A DNA stretch of 64,000 nucleotides, from contig NC_135559.1 of NCBI RefSeq assembly GCF_964340395.1, positions 11,744,759-11,808,758 of the forward strand, in the 5' to 3' direction. Every line of letters starts with the position of its first letter. Position 1 is the stretch's first letter. The notes beneath the pieces are model-generated. The model was not told the origin of the DNA. It searched no databases and saw only the letters and a program-made list of their open reading frames with translations. Both the position numbers and the translations under genes were made by a program. This DNA comes from Glandiceps talaboti. Lineage: Eukaryota; Hemichordata; Enteropneusta; Spengelidae. Shown here piece by piece: positions 1-13,450 of this stretch.

Positions 1-689
1 TCTGAAAGTGGAAATTATGTTTTAGTCGTAGAGCTAAATAATCGTCATGGTTTCAGAAGGTTTGATGGAAATTGTATGTCAGTTTTGGTATGAACAGCAG
101 GTGATTTCCTACCATTATCAAACACTGCTACAGGTTCAACAGAGGTAATGTAATATAAATATATGAAATGCTAAAATTGACAGATTTTTCTCTTCACTTT
201 TTTTCTGTCTCAAGAATTGTAATCCTTTGCTTAAATCTCATCTAAAGGTTTTGATCGGGATGATTCCGGATGCTATAATCCGGGAAATCGTAACTCAGCC
301 TGTGTATGTGTACAGGTAAATCGCCACATAAACTGTATAGTCAATTTTACTGCCCCCAAAAAAGTACACCTCAGTGATCGGTTCAAGAAATATTCGTCCT
401 ATATGTGTATAGGTGAATTGCCAATGCCACGGTTCTGTGCAAGATGTTTATTGACTGAGTATAGTTGTAAATGTGTAGAAGTCATAAACTACATAGTCAG
501 TTTTACTGCCCCCAAAATCAGTGATCTGAACAAGAAATATTAAACGTAACAGTTTTAGAGTGGTCAAAACAGAAAATACTAGTTTAGTTCTTATAGTATA
601 CTGAATTAGTTTCCCTCATCTTTTAAGTTCAACACACTTTAAGACAGTAGTTGAATGTTAATTACTATCAGAGATGTTCAATGATACAC

Positions 690-1460
690 CTGCATCTGAG
701 TGCAAATATCTAATTTCCATTGGGCCAAAAATTCTTATAAATGAAACGAGAGAAAGTAATGTTTAATTGCCGCCACTTTCGGTGAATATTATAGCAATGC
801 TTCTCACCTTGGATAGAAACATTTTGATTAAAAATAATCTATTTTCCTTTGGGTCCGAAATTTTCTTATAAATAGACTGATGTAGAAATAGTAATCAATA
901 ATATGAACCTCTCTCAGATTTGAAATAATCTATTTTGCTTCAGTTCAAAATATCTAATAATAAAATCAGAATTATGATCAAGCTGAACTGTTATTATAAG
1001 TGTCTGTTTTGATGAAAGAAATTTTAGAGTCAAAATAATCTATTTTCCTTTGGGTCCGAAATTTAAAAAAAAATAAAGTCCAACATTGTAATCAGTAATA
1101 CAAACATTTCTAAGTATTAAGTGCATTTTTCTTCTGCAAAAAATTTCTGAAAATAAACTCAAGAAATAAAGTGAATATTTTGATGAAACGTAGAGAGTCA
1201 ATAACTTGATCAATTCTCCTTTAGATTCAAAATTTGTGTGAGATTTGTAAGTAGTATTATAGACATTCGTTTCCAATATTTCTGAAAATAAAATAAGTAG
1301 AATGAGATCACTAAATTCTTGTTTAAAAAACAAAACAAAAACAAAACAATACTCCATGCTTGTAATATGAACTGTATAAGATTCCGAATGATTTGGTTTC
1401 CCCTTCATTACAAAATTCTTGTAAATAAAATGCAAGATTTTAATCACGACTAATTGTTAT
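690..1460. repeat. Degenerate A+T-rich tandem repeat
   Basis: The phrase AATCTATTTTCCTTTGGGTC recurs near 836 and 1039. Weaker relatives follow near 710, 930, 1210 and 1390, each followed by AAATT and TTATAAATA-like words. This looks like an old, diverged tandem array with a unit of roughly 100-200 bp. Nothing in it looks coding. Confidence 0.5.
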
Positions 1461-1542
1461 CTTAAGTGAAAGCTAACACCAGTGAAAATAAGACACTTCT
1501 ATAATATATGTGAAATATGTGAATAGTTAAGGCCATAATGAA

Positions 1543-2010
1543 TTAAATGTTAGACTCACAATTACTGCGTAAGGCCATATAAAAGAAATAGCGTGTTTTC
1601 GACAACCTGACCGAACCTAGTTTAAGCCTCCAACCCTAAACATTTGTTTTGCATGCAAAAACGTTAAATGGTAACAATTTACTTCTATTTCAGTGTATAC
1701 CTTCATGCCTTTGCTTCATGTGTGGTCACTTTGTTTTTAAAAAATCATATTCCAGAGAGAAACTGAGTCTAGACTGTAACACTAGTGTGCATAATTTGTT
1801 CGTCTACTGAACTATAATTGCCTTCATTTACTTCGTTTACACATCATCAAACTCTCATGGAAATATTATGACCGACGAGTATCTTATTTTTGGACGAAGT
1901 AATTAAAAACAAATTTAGGTAAATTGAAATAAAATTCCGACCTACCTACCCTATTTTCTGAAGTCATGTTATCAGACACAAACATTTTTTTTAATTTAGC
2001 CCTAAATCCA
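1543..2010. mobile_element. Interspersed repeat, copy 1 (related to 6944-7320)
   Basis: Shares an ordered series of words with 6944-7320: AAGGCCA/TTAGGCCA, CAACCTGACC, CAACCCTAAACATTT, CCTTCATGC, CATCAAACT, a GACCGAC block, and ACCTACCTACCC/ACCTACATACC followed by TATTTTCTGA. Words of the same type occur in the TIR elements at 45238-45621 and 52886-53266. It is probably a non-autonomous DNA element; I see no coding capacity. Confidence 0.5.
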
Positions 2011-2374
2011 ACAACTACTGTAGTGTGTGGTGTTCTTGATTAGACTGTGTCACTACACCTAAATATAATCACATTTTCCAACTTCATTATTTTTTTCTCC
2101 AATCACTTCATTAACCGTTATAACGGCAAAGATTTGTACAGCTCAAGGAGAGGTTTGGTTTACCAATAGCACTTGACATGCGATTCGGTCGTATGACATA
2201 GATGTCAGCTCTAGTGTGAAAATGCAGCTGGAATTAGTAGGACAAAACTGGTGATTTATGAGGGCTTTATGTATACAGGGTCTTGTCAATTAACTGCTTA
2301 TTTATTCATTGATGATCCAGTGTGTGTGTGTACGACAGTGATTGCTAATAGCCTGTGTAATACCAGTATTCTTG

Positions 2375-3060
2375 AACTATATATAGCCTGAACATATTTG
2401 ACGCCCATTGCATTGATTTGAAATGCTGATTTAAGCATATTAACGCAGGTAAGGAACAAGTCTAACGTATATTTTATTTTGTTGAATTCTTTGAATTTCA
2501 ATATCAATTTTGTAACGTTTTTAAGTTTAACAATATTAGTATTCAAATAACAGAACAGCGTTATTGAACTTTATACTTGATGCCCCATTTCACAAATTTA
2601 AATACTGATATAATTGTATTAACGCAGGTAAGGAACAAGTCTAATGTATATTTTATTTTGCTGAATTCTTTGAATTTCAATATCAATTTTGTGATGGTTT
2701 TTAGTTTAACAGTAATAGTTGAAAAGACAGTTTTATTACTAAACAATTAGTATGTCTGTTGCTGAATGTACTTGACATCCATTTGCATTTCACAGATTTA
2801 ATGCTAATACATAATTGCAACCCAAATGTAAACTTAATAATGAGGTAGCTGTGGCTGACTTTGTTGAATTGTTTGATTTTTAATATCAATATATTGGGGT
2901 TAAATTTAACGATAGTAGTGTTGAAATGACCACATTTATTGAACTTTTATTGCTGAATGTTCTTAATAAGTGACACCCATTTCATGTATTAATATATGAA
3001 TATATTAAATTGCAACTCTAACCTAAACTCAGATTTAGTAAGTATGTCAAGGTAGAAAAA
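2375..3060. repeat. Tandem repeat of about 190 bp, 3-4 diverged copies
   Basis: The units near 2385-2575 and 2575-2740 share ATTAACGCAGGTAAGGAACA, then TATATTTTATTTTG and TTCTTTGAATTTCAATATCA in the same order. A third unit (about 2760-2925) and part of a fourth (about 2930-3040) are more diverged but keep TTTAATATCAATAT and the preceding CTTGACATCCATTT / GTGACACCCATTTC words. No open reading frame is conserved between the copies. Confidence 0.7.
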
Positions 3061-4854
3061 AACTGCTTTATTACAAAGTGAATATGTTTGACAATTTCAA
3101 TGTTTTAGGTTGGAATGAAGTAATGTTGAATTGTCAATAGCCTTCCAATAATCTTCACCTGACTGTACCCTGGCTTGATATATAAAAAACTGCTATTTTC
3201 ATGTTTAACTTCTTACTTCGATGTCAGAACACACAGTCACAGAAGATGTTATGTATGTAAATAGGTCAGTAAGTCGATGATCAGTAATAGAGAGAAATGA
3301 TCTTCATAATGCCTGAAAAGACACAATCAGGCAGAAAATAACGTCCCACCTTGAATATTGCAGCATAGAATGATTAAGTAGACTATATCTATCATGTACA
3401 TTGTGAAACATGTATCAGTCAGACTTCCACCTGTACTCCCACCCCCACCCAGTCAATTTATAATGATATCCAGTCGGATATAATTTCAAATATCAAGTGA
3501 CAACTCAAACAGTGGTTTATTTTTAATACCAGAATTCAGACATTCATGTAACACACCCAATTGTTGCCATATGTGTGGTTTTGATGCCAGGGCTGGAATG
3601 TACTTGAGACTTTAGGGGAACTCCGTTCAGACAAACTCAGGTAGTTATGACAAATCTTAAATTTGTATAATTGTATTAGATACCATTATTTGATTGTCAG
3701 GTCAACTCTAAACAATAATCAAGCAGCTCACCTACAAAATGTGGAAAAGGAAGATTTTATTACGTTTTTCAAAAATTGAAGAAGAAAAATAATACTCCAT
3801 ATTACTTAGAATCCAATTTTCCCTCTTCTACATCCAACTCACTGACATTTCCTAGTTAAAGTATGAGGTGGCACTCCACCATAGTTGTGTATAGAAAATC
3901 TACCCATGAGAAAGATTGATATAAAAATTGTCATCACCATGGTTATAGTCATAGTTGCAATTAGTGGTAGATTTTTGTCATACTGTGTGGGGAAAAATGA
4001 ATATTTGTTGGAAGTATAAGATATTTGTCAAAATTTTTTTTTTCTTAAATAAAATAAAAATCTATATTGGATGGTATTATTTAGATATATGCAGTATGTC
4101 TATGATGTTCATGCATGGAATATTAATGCACTGTAAACCTGGCAATTTTTGTTCGTCTTATTTTTCGTTTTTTTCACTGGAATACAAAAACACCTATAAG
4201 TCGTGAATAAAATGCCTTCTTGTATGTGAGCACAATGTACTAGTCTAGCATAATTAGTAAAATAAGTCTTTGAGAACTTGCTGATGAAGACTGCAAAATC
4301 ACACAAAATTTTCTAATAGGGAAAATATGTATGTTTATAGTATTGATATCGTGGCTGTAATCTATGACAGTGCATAGCTTATCACGCTGTGACTTATCTG
4401 TACTACTTACAAGATATGCAAATACTAGACACCCAGGAGACGTCACCTGATAACTATGACTGATCTAGGTGCAGGTTGTCAAATATTGATACACTCTCAG
4501 AACCCAGGTTGAGGAAAGCTGGTCAAACTTGTACAATTTGATTTTGTGTGTGTTTGATGTTCAATTTGTCAATTTGAGTTCAATGATTCAATGGTATAGT
4601 TTTAGAATCTAGTTTTAGACATTGCAAAGTCAAAATTGTCTTGTTTGCGATTCGTACATTATATTTGGAGGGGGGGGGGGGATCCACCTAATGTATATTT
4701 TGGGGGGGAATTCATGGAAAATTTGTTGAGGGCTTGGGTAAAATTTACTTGCATTGATTTGTACCCCTTGCCGTTACCCCTTACCATTGTTGCAGTCTTA
4801 TCAACAAAATAATGTGTCTCATAAAATAGTATGTAAAATATTCGTGTGGCATCC

Positions 4855-4856
<2 letters not shown>

Positions 4857-4932
<76 letters not shown>
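4857..4932. repeat. (CA)n microsatellite
   Basis: About 38 uninterrupted CA units. The His-Thr or Cys-Val reading frames across it are artefacts of the repeat. Confidence 0.95.
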
Positions 4933-4937
<5 letters not shown>

Positions 4938-5854
4938 GGATAGCCTCAGCAAAATTTAACTCACAGGGTTTCCTAAATTTCTGTCTAGCTTTTGCCCAGA
5001 GCCATCACCAGGTCACCATATATACATGTATAGTAATTTTGACTTCACTAAAATTCTAATCACGTTACATTTTCAAAACCTAGCCATTTGTGTGAATTGC
5101 ATCGTTAGATCCATTACATGGGGAATTATTCATGGCTGGATTAGCAAGGAAATTAATACTTTCCTATCTAGATGAGAAAAATATGTAAAATACCGCTAAG
5201 CTCAGTAAGTAATTTTGCCCCTGGGAAACCTTTCAGCAGACACTGAATTAAAACGTGCCAAAGTATTTATAAATTATCTGTATTCATTTACAGTTCATCA
5301 GAAGCAGAAAATTTGAGATAAAAGTTTATTCTTAAATAGTAATATTTTTGTGAAACAATATCGAATTCAAAATATTCTGTCTTATTTTTTTTTTTTGAAA
5401 TTTGTGATACGAGTGGTAATTATTCTAGAAATGATTTTGTGAAATTTACTAAATTAGTAATTGAGATGTTCTATTGGATAAAAAGGTAAATGACACCGCA
5501 GCCTGACAGATATAGCACTTTTGAACTAAAGTGAATAACAGTACACACATGTTGCATACTAGAACGCATTCATATGCTAAAGTGATATTAGATACCTCTC
5601 ACTGCACATGCTATATATAAGTGGAGACAATATCACCAATATTGTTAAGTCACCGGGGGTCAAAGGTGAAAGGGCAAAAGTCATGCCATATTAGGAAACA
5701 AACAATAAATATGGTGGTATTGGATACAATGTAATTGTTGTGTGTGGTGTTGGCACTCTGCATGTAATTTTTCTACCATGACTTTTAATCAGTATGTAGA
5801 ACCGTTCAGGTAAGATCATACTAAGTCAGTTTTGATTTGAATAATTGAGAATAG

Positions 5855-5883
5855 ATAGATTAGATTAGATTAGATTAGATTAG
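5855..5883. repeat. (TAGAT)n short tandem repeat
   Basis: Five to six units of TAGAT within otherwise unremarkable A+T-rich DNA. Confidence 0.85.
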
Positions 5884-6659
5884 CAATGTACTAGTTAGGG
5901 ATACATCAATTCTCTATAAGTTGATTGATTATGATATGTTAGTGAAGTGAATGAACAGACTTTAAGTCGCCTTCCTTTAATCAAATTTCTGTATGAATGA
6001 TGCTTTTAGCCTAATTTTACTTCATTACTGAATACTTGTATCAGCTGGTACACTGGGCAGGATTCATAAATTTAGTACAATGTGACCTTAAATTGTTTGA
6101 TGTATTCCTATATACGTGTAACTCGCAGATTATATTATCGGAGATGACATACTTTTACATAGTAATTTGAAAATATAAAGTCATTTGCTATGTTTTGAGT
6201 ACAAGATTCGGGATTTTGTTTCGGTTTTAGAATTCTTTCAATGACAGAGAACTCAAAACAAGTCAAGTTGACTCAGTTCCTGTCTCAGTTGTTCGTAATT
6301 TTGGATAAAGTGTTATAAGGAAGTTGGCTATGTTTTAATGAGTATAACGTCAGCTTTTTTGGTATGAATATATCTTGTATGCTGTTTGTCCAATCTTGAT
6401 AGAACTGAGAATTGTATAAAGATAATGATCTTTTAAATTGGGTTAATTTGGTGGAAAAATGTAGAATGGTCAAAAAATACTTGAACCTTGGCTTTGTGAG
6501 GGGATGTTCAGCTGATCTGGTTACTAATTTACAGACAACTGGGTGAAAAAAAGTAGTAAAAATGTCAATTGTTAACCTTTCTGTTTACATTGTGATTTTA
6601 GATTAGAAATATTGTTTAACTGTGTACTGGCATGAATAAGGTTTTGTAACACTTTGACC

Positions 6660-6800
6660 TGTCTGAATACCGTATATGTGCTGGCACGTTTTCTTGCGTT
6701 TTCTTGCGTGTTAATGCTGACACGAGAGTTAGCTGTCTGATTACCATATATGTGCTGGCACGTTTTCTTGCGTGTTAATGCTAACACGAGAGTTAGACAG
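6660..6800. repeat. Two-copy tandem duplication, unit about 75-80 bp
   Basis: Both units contain a TATATGTGCTGGCACGTTTT block followed by CTTGCGTGTTAATGCT and ACACGAGAGTTAG. The first unit also has an internal 10-bp TTTTCTTGCG duplication. No gene signal. Confidence 0.8.
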
Positions 6801-6943
6801 CTTTGAACTCTACGTTGTCTAAGTAGTGGAATGGCAGATTTATTATATAAAAATTATTATGGTATATGTTGAATATTTGATTCAGTTTGCCAACATAAAA
6901 TGAGAAAATGTTCTTAAAAAAATGACAAATGAGTACTTGAAAA

Positions 6944-7320
6944 TTATGGCCTAACTTAGGCCACATAAAAAAGAATTTGCGTGCTTCTGATAACCTGACT
7001 GACCCGAATTTAAGCCGTCAACCCTAAACATTTTTCTGAACATTTAAAACAAAAAGATAAGAAATTCTTTGTCTTCTTGACCTTCATGCATGTCTGTTTT
7101 CTTTCCCCAGTGATGTTTGTACACATTTCATCAAACTTTCACAGAAGGGATATTCTGACCGACATTTCGTTTGTTTTTGGGTTGAAGTAATATTTTTCAA
7201 AAACAAAAACAGTTAAAGAAATAAAATAAAATGAAATAAAACGCCAACCTACATACCTTATTTTCTGAGACCATCTTATTGGAGACATGTGATTTTTATT
7301 TATTTATTTTTCGCCTTAGG
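6944..7320. mobile_element. Interspersed repeat, copy 2 (related to 1543-2010)
   Basis: Same order of conserved words as the copy at 1543-2010, with a TTAGGCCACAT start and a TTATTTTCTGAGACCAT end. Both copies have the same orientation. Probably a short non-autonomous DNA element. Confidence 0.5.
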
Positions 7321-7984
7321 CATTAATGATCAAATGTGGTTTGATGATACATCATGAGTGAACATTTGAGATGAGAAAAAATTATAAATATGAAGAAAAA
7401 AAATTGAAACTAAAATACAATAGTACTGTATAAACTGTAGGTGTTAACATTCTAAGTTTGACTACTATTCGAAATTTACAATTACATACTAAGAATTTAG
7501 TATTTTTTTGACCTGATATTTCTCAAATTTTGAAGACGAAAAATACTATTCAGGATAGAGGTACAGAATTATAACTAGCTAGGTTAAATTTGATAGAATT
7601 ATATATTGATATAGGTTACATTTGACAGAATAATGGGGAGAGATGGCCCAAGTAAGATGAGAGAACCACTTAGGCCTTGACATTAGAGATAGAGTTGAAA
7701 GCCATTAATCTTTGTATAGTTACTGTAGTAATACTGATGTATAGTTCAAATGTATTGTATCGTCTATTTTTTACTACATACTATATGTCATTGGTTTAAA
7801 ATGCTGTGATCCCAAATTGGTGATTTTGATATGGCTTCGATTTGTTTTATGTACATCCTTGATAGATACATACATTGGCAGCCTGAGGAAATACTTCAGT
7901 TTAATAGATCAACTTTATGCTGGTTGGGAAACATATCACATTGCATGTAGGGTATAAATGAAAGGCTTAATTTTATGTACATAT

Positions 7985-8236
7985 GTGCATATGTATGTAC
8001 GTACGTACGTACGTACGTACGTACATACATACATACATACATACATACATACATACAGACATACATCCATACATATATATACAAACAGACAGACATACAT
8101 ACATACATACATATATATACAAACAGACAGACATACATACACATACATACATGCATACATACATACATACATACATACATACATACATACATACATACAT
8201 ACATACATACATACATACATACATACATACATACAT
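7985..8236. repeat. Compound (GTAC)n/(ATAC)n microsatellite
   Basis: Starts with TATGTACG units, passes through (GTAC)n and continues for about 200 bp as ATAC units interrupted by ACAGACAG and ATATATACAAAC. Both strands are open in several frames only because the 4-bp unit lacks stop codons. Confidence 0.95.
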
Positions 8237-8886
8237 GTATTGCAAGGTATGTTTAAAGGTAAGCAGTCCATAACTTAATGGGTTTAACTTGATAGCTACT
8301 ACTAATATTTCATATCCAAACATTGATATATTGTATAAAATTTATAACTACTAAAACATATTGAATCTCAACAGATGTTCTTATATAGGAGAAGATAAAA
8401 TTATGATGCAGTATTTTGGGTATCAAGGAAATGTATTTAATTGTGTGTATGTTGTTAAAAATTAAAGTCTGTCTTAGGAAATGCGAATGTAGGAATATCA
8501 TGGGTTTTATTTTAAATTTAAAAAAATTATTAGAAAAAAAAATTATAAAAAAAACACAAAAAAAAAAACACTTGAATGTTCAGAAAGAAAAATAAATTCT
8601 TTATTCATGACTAAAAGTGAAAGAAGAAATGTATGAATAAATAGTTTATCAGAGTCTGTGTGTCTGAAAATAAATTATCTGGAGTATAACAGATACCACT
8701 GTTGCCATGACAACACAGATATACTAGATCCTGCCATTTTCACCTGTATGGCTGCATGCTGTTCAATTAGTTTAAGCAGTAGTGAAAGCCTGGGGGCGGG
8801 TTGATAAGATTGGCTTATGTAAAAGTGATGGTTACTTTATATGAGAGCAGTGTTCTACAGATTTATCATCGACTTACATGGAAATG

Positions 8887-9345
8887 TAGTCTAGTTCCTA
8901 TAACGTATCATTACCATTTACACCTCCACTCACAGTCTAGTCAAAGTTGTTACTCTAGAAGTCCTGAGATGCATGAGATGCAATTTGAAATTCATCCACA
9001 GCCACCCACACAGTCATTAACATCATGTCTTTGTTAATCAATCACAAAATTCTAACAGTCCCTCATAAAGTTAGTGTTTATTGGGGTAGTTACATGTATG
9101 TAATGTATGTCCAAATATGGTATATTTGTCAGCTCAGGATGCTATTTATGCACTGCTTACATCACTCTATAACAGTTGGGGTTCACTGATTGGATGAGCA
9201 ACTCTTTGTGCTGATTGAGGGACTTTGACCAGACGTGGTTTAGTTAGAAACAATGTTGACATCCAGACTAATACAAATGCTGTTACGTTGTTGTATGTGA
9301 GTGGAGGTGTAAATGGTAACGAGATAACGTATAGGAACTAGACTA
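8887..9345. mobile_element. 459-bp element with ~50-bp terminal inverted repeats (MITE-like)
   Basis: The left end begins TAGTCTAGTTCCTATAACGT and runs to CACCTCCACTCACA at 8934. The right end is its inverse, from TGTGAGTGGAGGTG at 9296 to ATAGGAACTAGACTA at 9345. The interior has no coding capacity. A second, inverted and end-truncated copy is at 47581-47953. The structure fits a miniature inverted-repeat transposable element; the superfamily is not assigned. Confidence 0.75.
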
Positions 9346-10628
9346 TTAAGTTACAGGCTATTTCAGACATACACTCACCGGAAATATCATGTACCATAAG
9401 TAGAGCTCTAAAAATGGACTATTGTAATCATATGAAAAGTGGAAGGGTAGGGGTTACAATACGTTATCCAACATGGCGTCACTTTAAAAAACAGAAGGGT
9501 AAAGATGTCATATGGTAATAATACATCTGTGTTTCTATAAAAGTGCATGAAGGAGTAGGGATTCATTGCGGTTCAGTTCTATTTACTGACATTTAGAAGT
9601 TAAAAATAGGCTGTACACCTGAATATTTGACGTCTGTGTTTGCGTAGAGTTTGATAGATTCATTAAGTCATTAATGCACTTCATCACAATTCTAAAGGCC
9701 TGGTCTACTAAGTTTAGTCTAATTTGGTTTGACCAAGTGACTGTTGTTGTATTGCTCCAGGTTTAAAATTGTTTGGTTTGTCATTGTCACGGTAACTGTC
9801 TATCTTGCTGTATGTGCGTGCGTGCGTGCGTGTGTGTTTGTTTTATATATTCCTCCAGTACTTGTATAACCTAGAATCTAGTCATGTATGGATTCTTGGT
9901 TTTCACCCTTCCCCTATCACCCTTTTACATTAAAATGAATGTTCGACGAGAAAGAAGGCGCAAACTCTTTTTGGATTTAAATGTGTTTCCACCAAGATGA
10001 CGTTAATAGCGTCACCACATGATTAGAACCATAGACAAATAGTCCATGCGAGAAAATAAACTCGGCAGGTTGTGCTGTATGATGTAAATATAATTAACAT
10101 ATTCAATTGACATGGAACGTTCTTGCGGGAAATCGTAATCTATGTTTTGAATGAATGGCCACTAACGAAATGCCAGGTGTGGTAGGAGAAAGGCAAGCGC
10201 CCATTCTCTCCAGGTAACTGGACTGTAGGCTATACGTTGAATATACCATTGTAACAACTAGTGTCGGTAACCGTACTTGTTTACATGTATTGAAACACAT
10301 CTACTCTCAGTCGTAAAATTACAACTATCAAGAGTAATGCACCACACATAAAAAGTTAACCATCATAAAATTGACTTTTGATTGTATGTTATTCACTTTC
10401 ATATACTATTAATGTTGTAGTCTCTATATAACCAGTCATGCAAAACTGCCAGGAGTTGAAAGTGATGTATTGTATACAAAGTGACTACGGTGTGAGACAA
10501 AATTTGTGTAGAAGTCAAGCTTTATGATAAGGATTAGTATGCAGTGTGTGTGACATACTTTTGCTATATTTTTAGTGAATATTTTAGTGTTTTTCAGCTA
10601 ACCTTTGACGCTCACCTAGGGATAATGA

Positions 10629-10982
10629 CTAAGAATAGTTTATAACTATATGAGTCTGGATAATCTGACTTGTTCGGATAATATATCCAGGAGGTACGCT
10701 GTGGTCGTTCGATGTGCTTGTTGTGTACTGTTCATAAGCGTGGTGATGTTGTGGTATACGTAACAGTCTGTCGGTTGACACTCCTTCATTCTCTAGATTG
10801 TATCTGCGACTGTGTCAGCTCCTTCTCTCCTCAGATATTCAAATGTAGCTTCTCAATTTCTTGAGCCGCATTGGTAAACTTGGTCTCTAAGTCGGTATAA
10901 TTCTGAGGTGGTGTATGTAGGCATAGCTTGTCTACTCCCAGGATCAGTGACTTTGGTATACACTCATTCCTGCACAGAGACT
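10629..10982 (-). pseudogene. Possible antisense coding remnant, unrecognised
   Basis: On the - strand a splice-acceptor-like TCTGTGCAG is followed by a coding-like stretch (IPKSLILGVDKLCLHTPPQ, then a charged LETKF..AAQEIEKL segment) that hits a stop near 10850. A second frame then stays open from about 10820 to 10629 (RYNLENEGVSTDRLL, then a His/Thr/Ser-rich part). Codons look more protein-like than the surroundings, but I recognise no family. The stop and frame change argue for decay or chance. Confidence 0.25.
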
Positions 10983-11355
10983 AGGCTTGTTAAAAACCAT
11001 TTTGCAGCAAATAGTGACAAATTTATTGCAGACAAGTTGACATGAACAGTAGCTACATTAGTGAATCTAGTCACTGGATCCGTGTCTTTGCTAACATTGA
11101 AGCGCTATCGTTCATTATCGGGATAGATAAAAGATATGTCGATATTAGAGAGTTTTTATTTTGGTATCTTCAGATAACATAATCTCTTCATTTCATTTCA
11201 CACGTTCGTTGGGTTCCTTTACATCAGGGACATCTGTTAAATCTACAGAACAAAGAAAGCTATTTTAGAACGATATTTTATCATCTTTTTGCCCACGCAT
11301 GCAAGTTTCATTTCTCACAAGGATGTTTTTTTCTTTTCTGGGTTGTATTTTACAG

Positions 11356-11512
11356 AGAGCCAAGGAAAGTGGTGTTACAGAAGGGTACAACCGGTCTAGG
11401 TTTTAATATAGTGGGCGGAGAAGACGGTGAAGGTATATTCATCTCCTTCATCCTTGCCGGTGGTGTAGCCGATCTCAGCGGAGAACTCAAAAGAGGAGAC
11501 CAAATCCTATCA
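11356..11512 (+). CDS. dlg: DLG exon: first part of PDZ3
   Basis: Follows TTTTACAG and ends TCA|GTGAGT; enters with the last base of a codon and leaves in phase 0. Encodes [20 protein letters not shown] and onward to RGDQILS. The GLGF carboxylate-binding loop is intact, so this PDZ should bind C-terminal ligands. Human DLG PDZ3 has the same REPRKVV start. Confidence 0.97.
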
Positions 11513-13380
11513 GTGAGTACACCCCCACTTTTCTCTAAAAATGAGTTAATCCCAGCTTATCTTATATATATTATGGACTGTTCCAAAATGCAGGAGGTAA
11601 TTGATGGAAGATGGGCCACACTAGAAACAAGTCTTTGACTTTGTGGGTTATCTAAGGAACGCAACAGTGTTCAAACTAATGTAATAGTTTGAATTTGTTA
11701 GTTTTTGGTACCTACGTCTGTTTTGATCTCAAAATAGAATAATCCAAGCGTATGTTATGTAGGGGAATGTTCCAAATAATGTAAAGTATAGGGATGAAAG
11801 GTTGATACTAACGCTGGTTTGGAACGTGTCAATTTGGCATATTGTATCAATTTTGCATTTGTGAACACTTAAGCATTTAATGAAGCCTTGATTATATTGT
11901 GAAATGGAATAGTCCAATGACAGGAAAGGAAATACATTGACAAGTATTTTTTTTTTTTTTTTTACTTATATTGCTATTTTGTACTCTAGTTAATTGAAAA
12001 ATTACACTAATGGTTTTCAGGAGAAAAGGTGTATTGAACCAAACATAGTGCAGTATTACAGTTCCAGGGTAGTGTATTCTGTAACATCTCTGGCGTTCCC
12101 ACTGCAGAAAATAAAATGATGTACTCGCTATCTCACTTGACTTGATAAAGTAGTCATCTGAGACGAAGTATAACAACATGTATAATAATCAGAATATCAT
12201 GTACTTGAACTCAGACTTGTGCTGAATTGTGCAAGCAGTACCTTCTAAAATACATTTAATATGCAGTCGTTGGGTAAAGATGATCAAGTAGTCATCTGAG
12301 ACGAAATATGACATTGTATTGATAACGAGTCTTCAAATATAGTCTGTCATAGTTATTATTACGAATTGAAATCTTTGTTTTCTAATGTTACAATAAAGCT
12401 TCCAGCATAATTTGGATGGGTGGGTGGGGGTGCTGAGAGACTTTCCATACAAAGATTTATCTAAAAAAGTATGTTCACTGCTGTTAGTATTGCTATTAAT
12501 CTCTTGCATGATGTTACCAAACAGCTTTGAGTATCCCCCCCCCCCCCCCCCCCCCCATATTAACATGAAAGATCTAGGCGTTCTTTCCACTCGTATATTG
12601 GGGTAGCAAGTGATTACATAAGCAGGCCAAAGGCTGGACCTTTCAGACTACCCAACCTATATGTAATCGGGAGTATGGAGGGGGCCAGAGAGAGGGGCTA
12701 AGAGACTATTCCTGTGTAACATTAATTACTTTGTATATGTTCACTTACGTTAGTGAGGCTATCAATCAAATGATGGAGCCAATAATGAATTTCCCCCACT
12801 TGTGGTTTGACTCGGTCCATTCTGTCAAGCCCCAACGCGATTGATAAGTCATTTGTTTTGGAACATTGGACAATCTATTATGAAGTCAGGTGGGAGTGTT
12901 GTGACTTAAGTTTCTCAACCATTTCACATACTAATGACATTTACCCAATCCGACAGTTCTTACCTGAATTGTCAACAAAGCCAGTTGTGTTTATTTCCCC
13001 AGGGTATCTAACACCTTTATATCGCTATGTATGCATACAGGTAAATGGCAAAGATCTAGCCTTAGCTACACACGAGGAGGCAGCGTCTGCGCTTAAACAT
13101 GCCGGTCAGACTGTTACGATTGTAGCCCAATACAAACCAGAAGGTGAGTAGACCGTTTATTTACTGTACAGTAGGGGGCCAAATCCATTTCATGGTGTCA
13201 GAAAACTGCAGGTTGTCTATAGAAACCTTTAGTTTTGTTAAAAAACACCTGTTAATAAGCCTATAATGAGTACACTTTATGAGCTCACTTGGTTTACCAT
13301 CAATTGTTGAATGTTCTGCATATATATATATTGCGCTCTGCCACTGCGGTATAGAGCACTGTCTTAGCAGATTGATACTC

Positions 13381-13450
<70 letters not shown>

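Larger units (their letters stand above)
1..11355. other. Region upstream of the first recognisable DLG exon
   Basis: I see no exon here that I can support. Since the first recognised exon (11356) starts inside PDZ3 and is spliced, this stretch is probably intron of the DLG gene, whose PDZ1/PDZ2 exons would lie before the window. I looked for PDZ2 and for the PDZ2-PDZ3 linker and did not find them. The stretch holds degenerate tandem repeats (690-1460, 2375-3060), an interspersed element in two copies, CA and ATGT/ACAT microsatellites, a TIR element (8887-9345) and a weak antisense coding remnant (10629-10982). Confidence 0.6.
11513..13040 (+). other. DLG intron
   Basis: Contains one complete copy (12047-12180) and one tail fragment (about 12279-12320) of the 134-bp interspersed repeat, and a run of 22 C at 12535-12556. 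No other coding signal seen. Confidence 0.8.

Noticed and set aside
245-320. Short possible exon FDRDDSGCYNPGNRNSAC ending in GTACAGGTAAAT
   Set aside because: Does not resemble the DLG PDZ2-PDZ3 linker, and the following GCCACATAAACTGTATAGTC / TTTTACTGCCCCCAAAA is repeated near 490, so it is probably a diverged repeat.
7896-8323. Several overlapping open frames of MYVC / HTYI repeats on both strands
   Set aside because: They only reflect a stop-free 4-bp microsatellite; no splice sites, no family similarity. The same applies at 4659-5059, 21212-21554, 39175-39678, 58049-58326 and 60741-60989.
8801-9037. 78-residue + strand frame
   Set aside because: Overlaps the left TIR and interior of the 459-bp element; the second copy does not preserve the frame.
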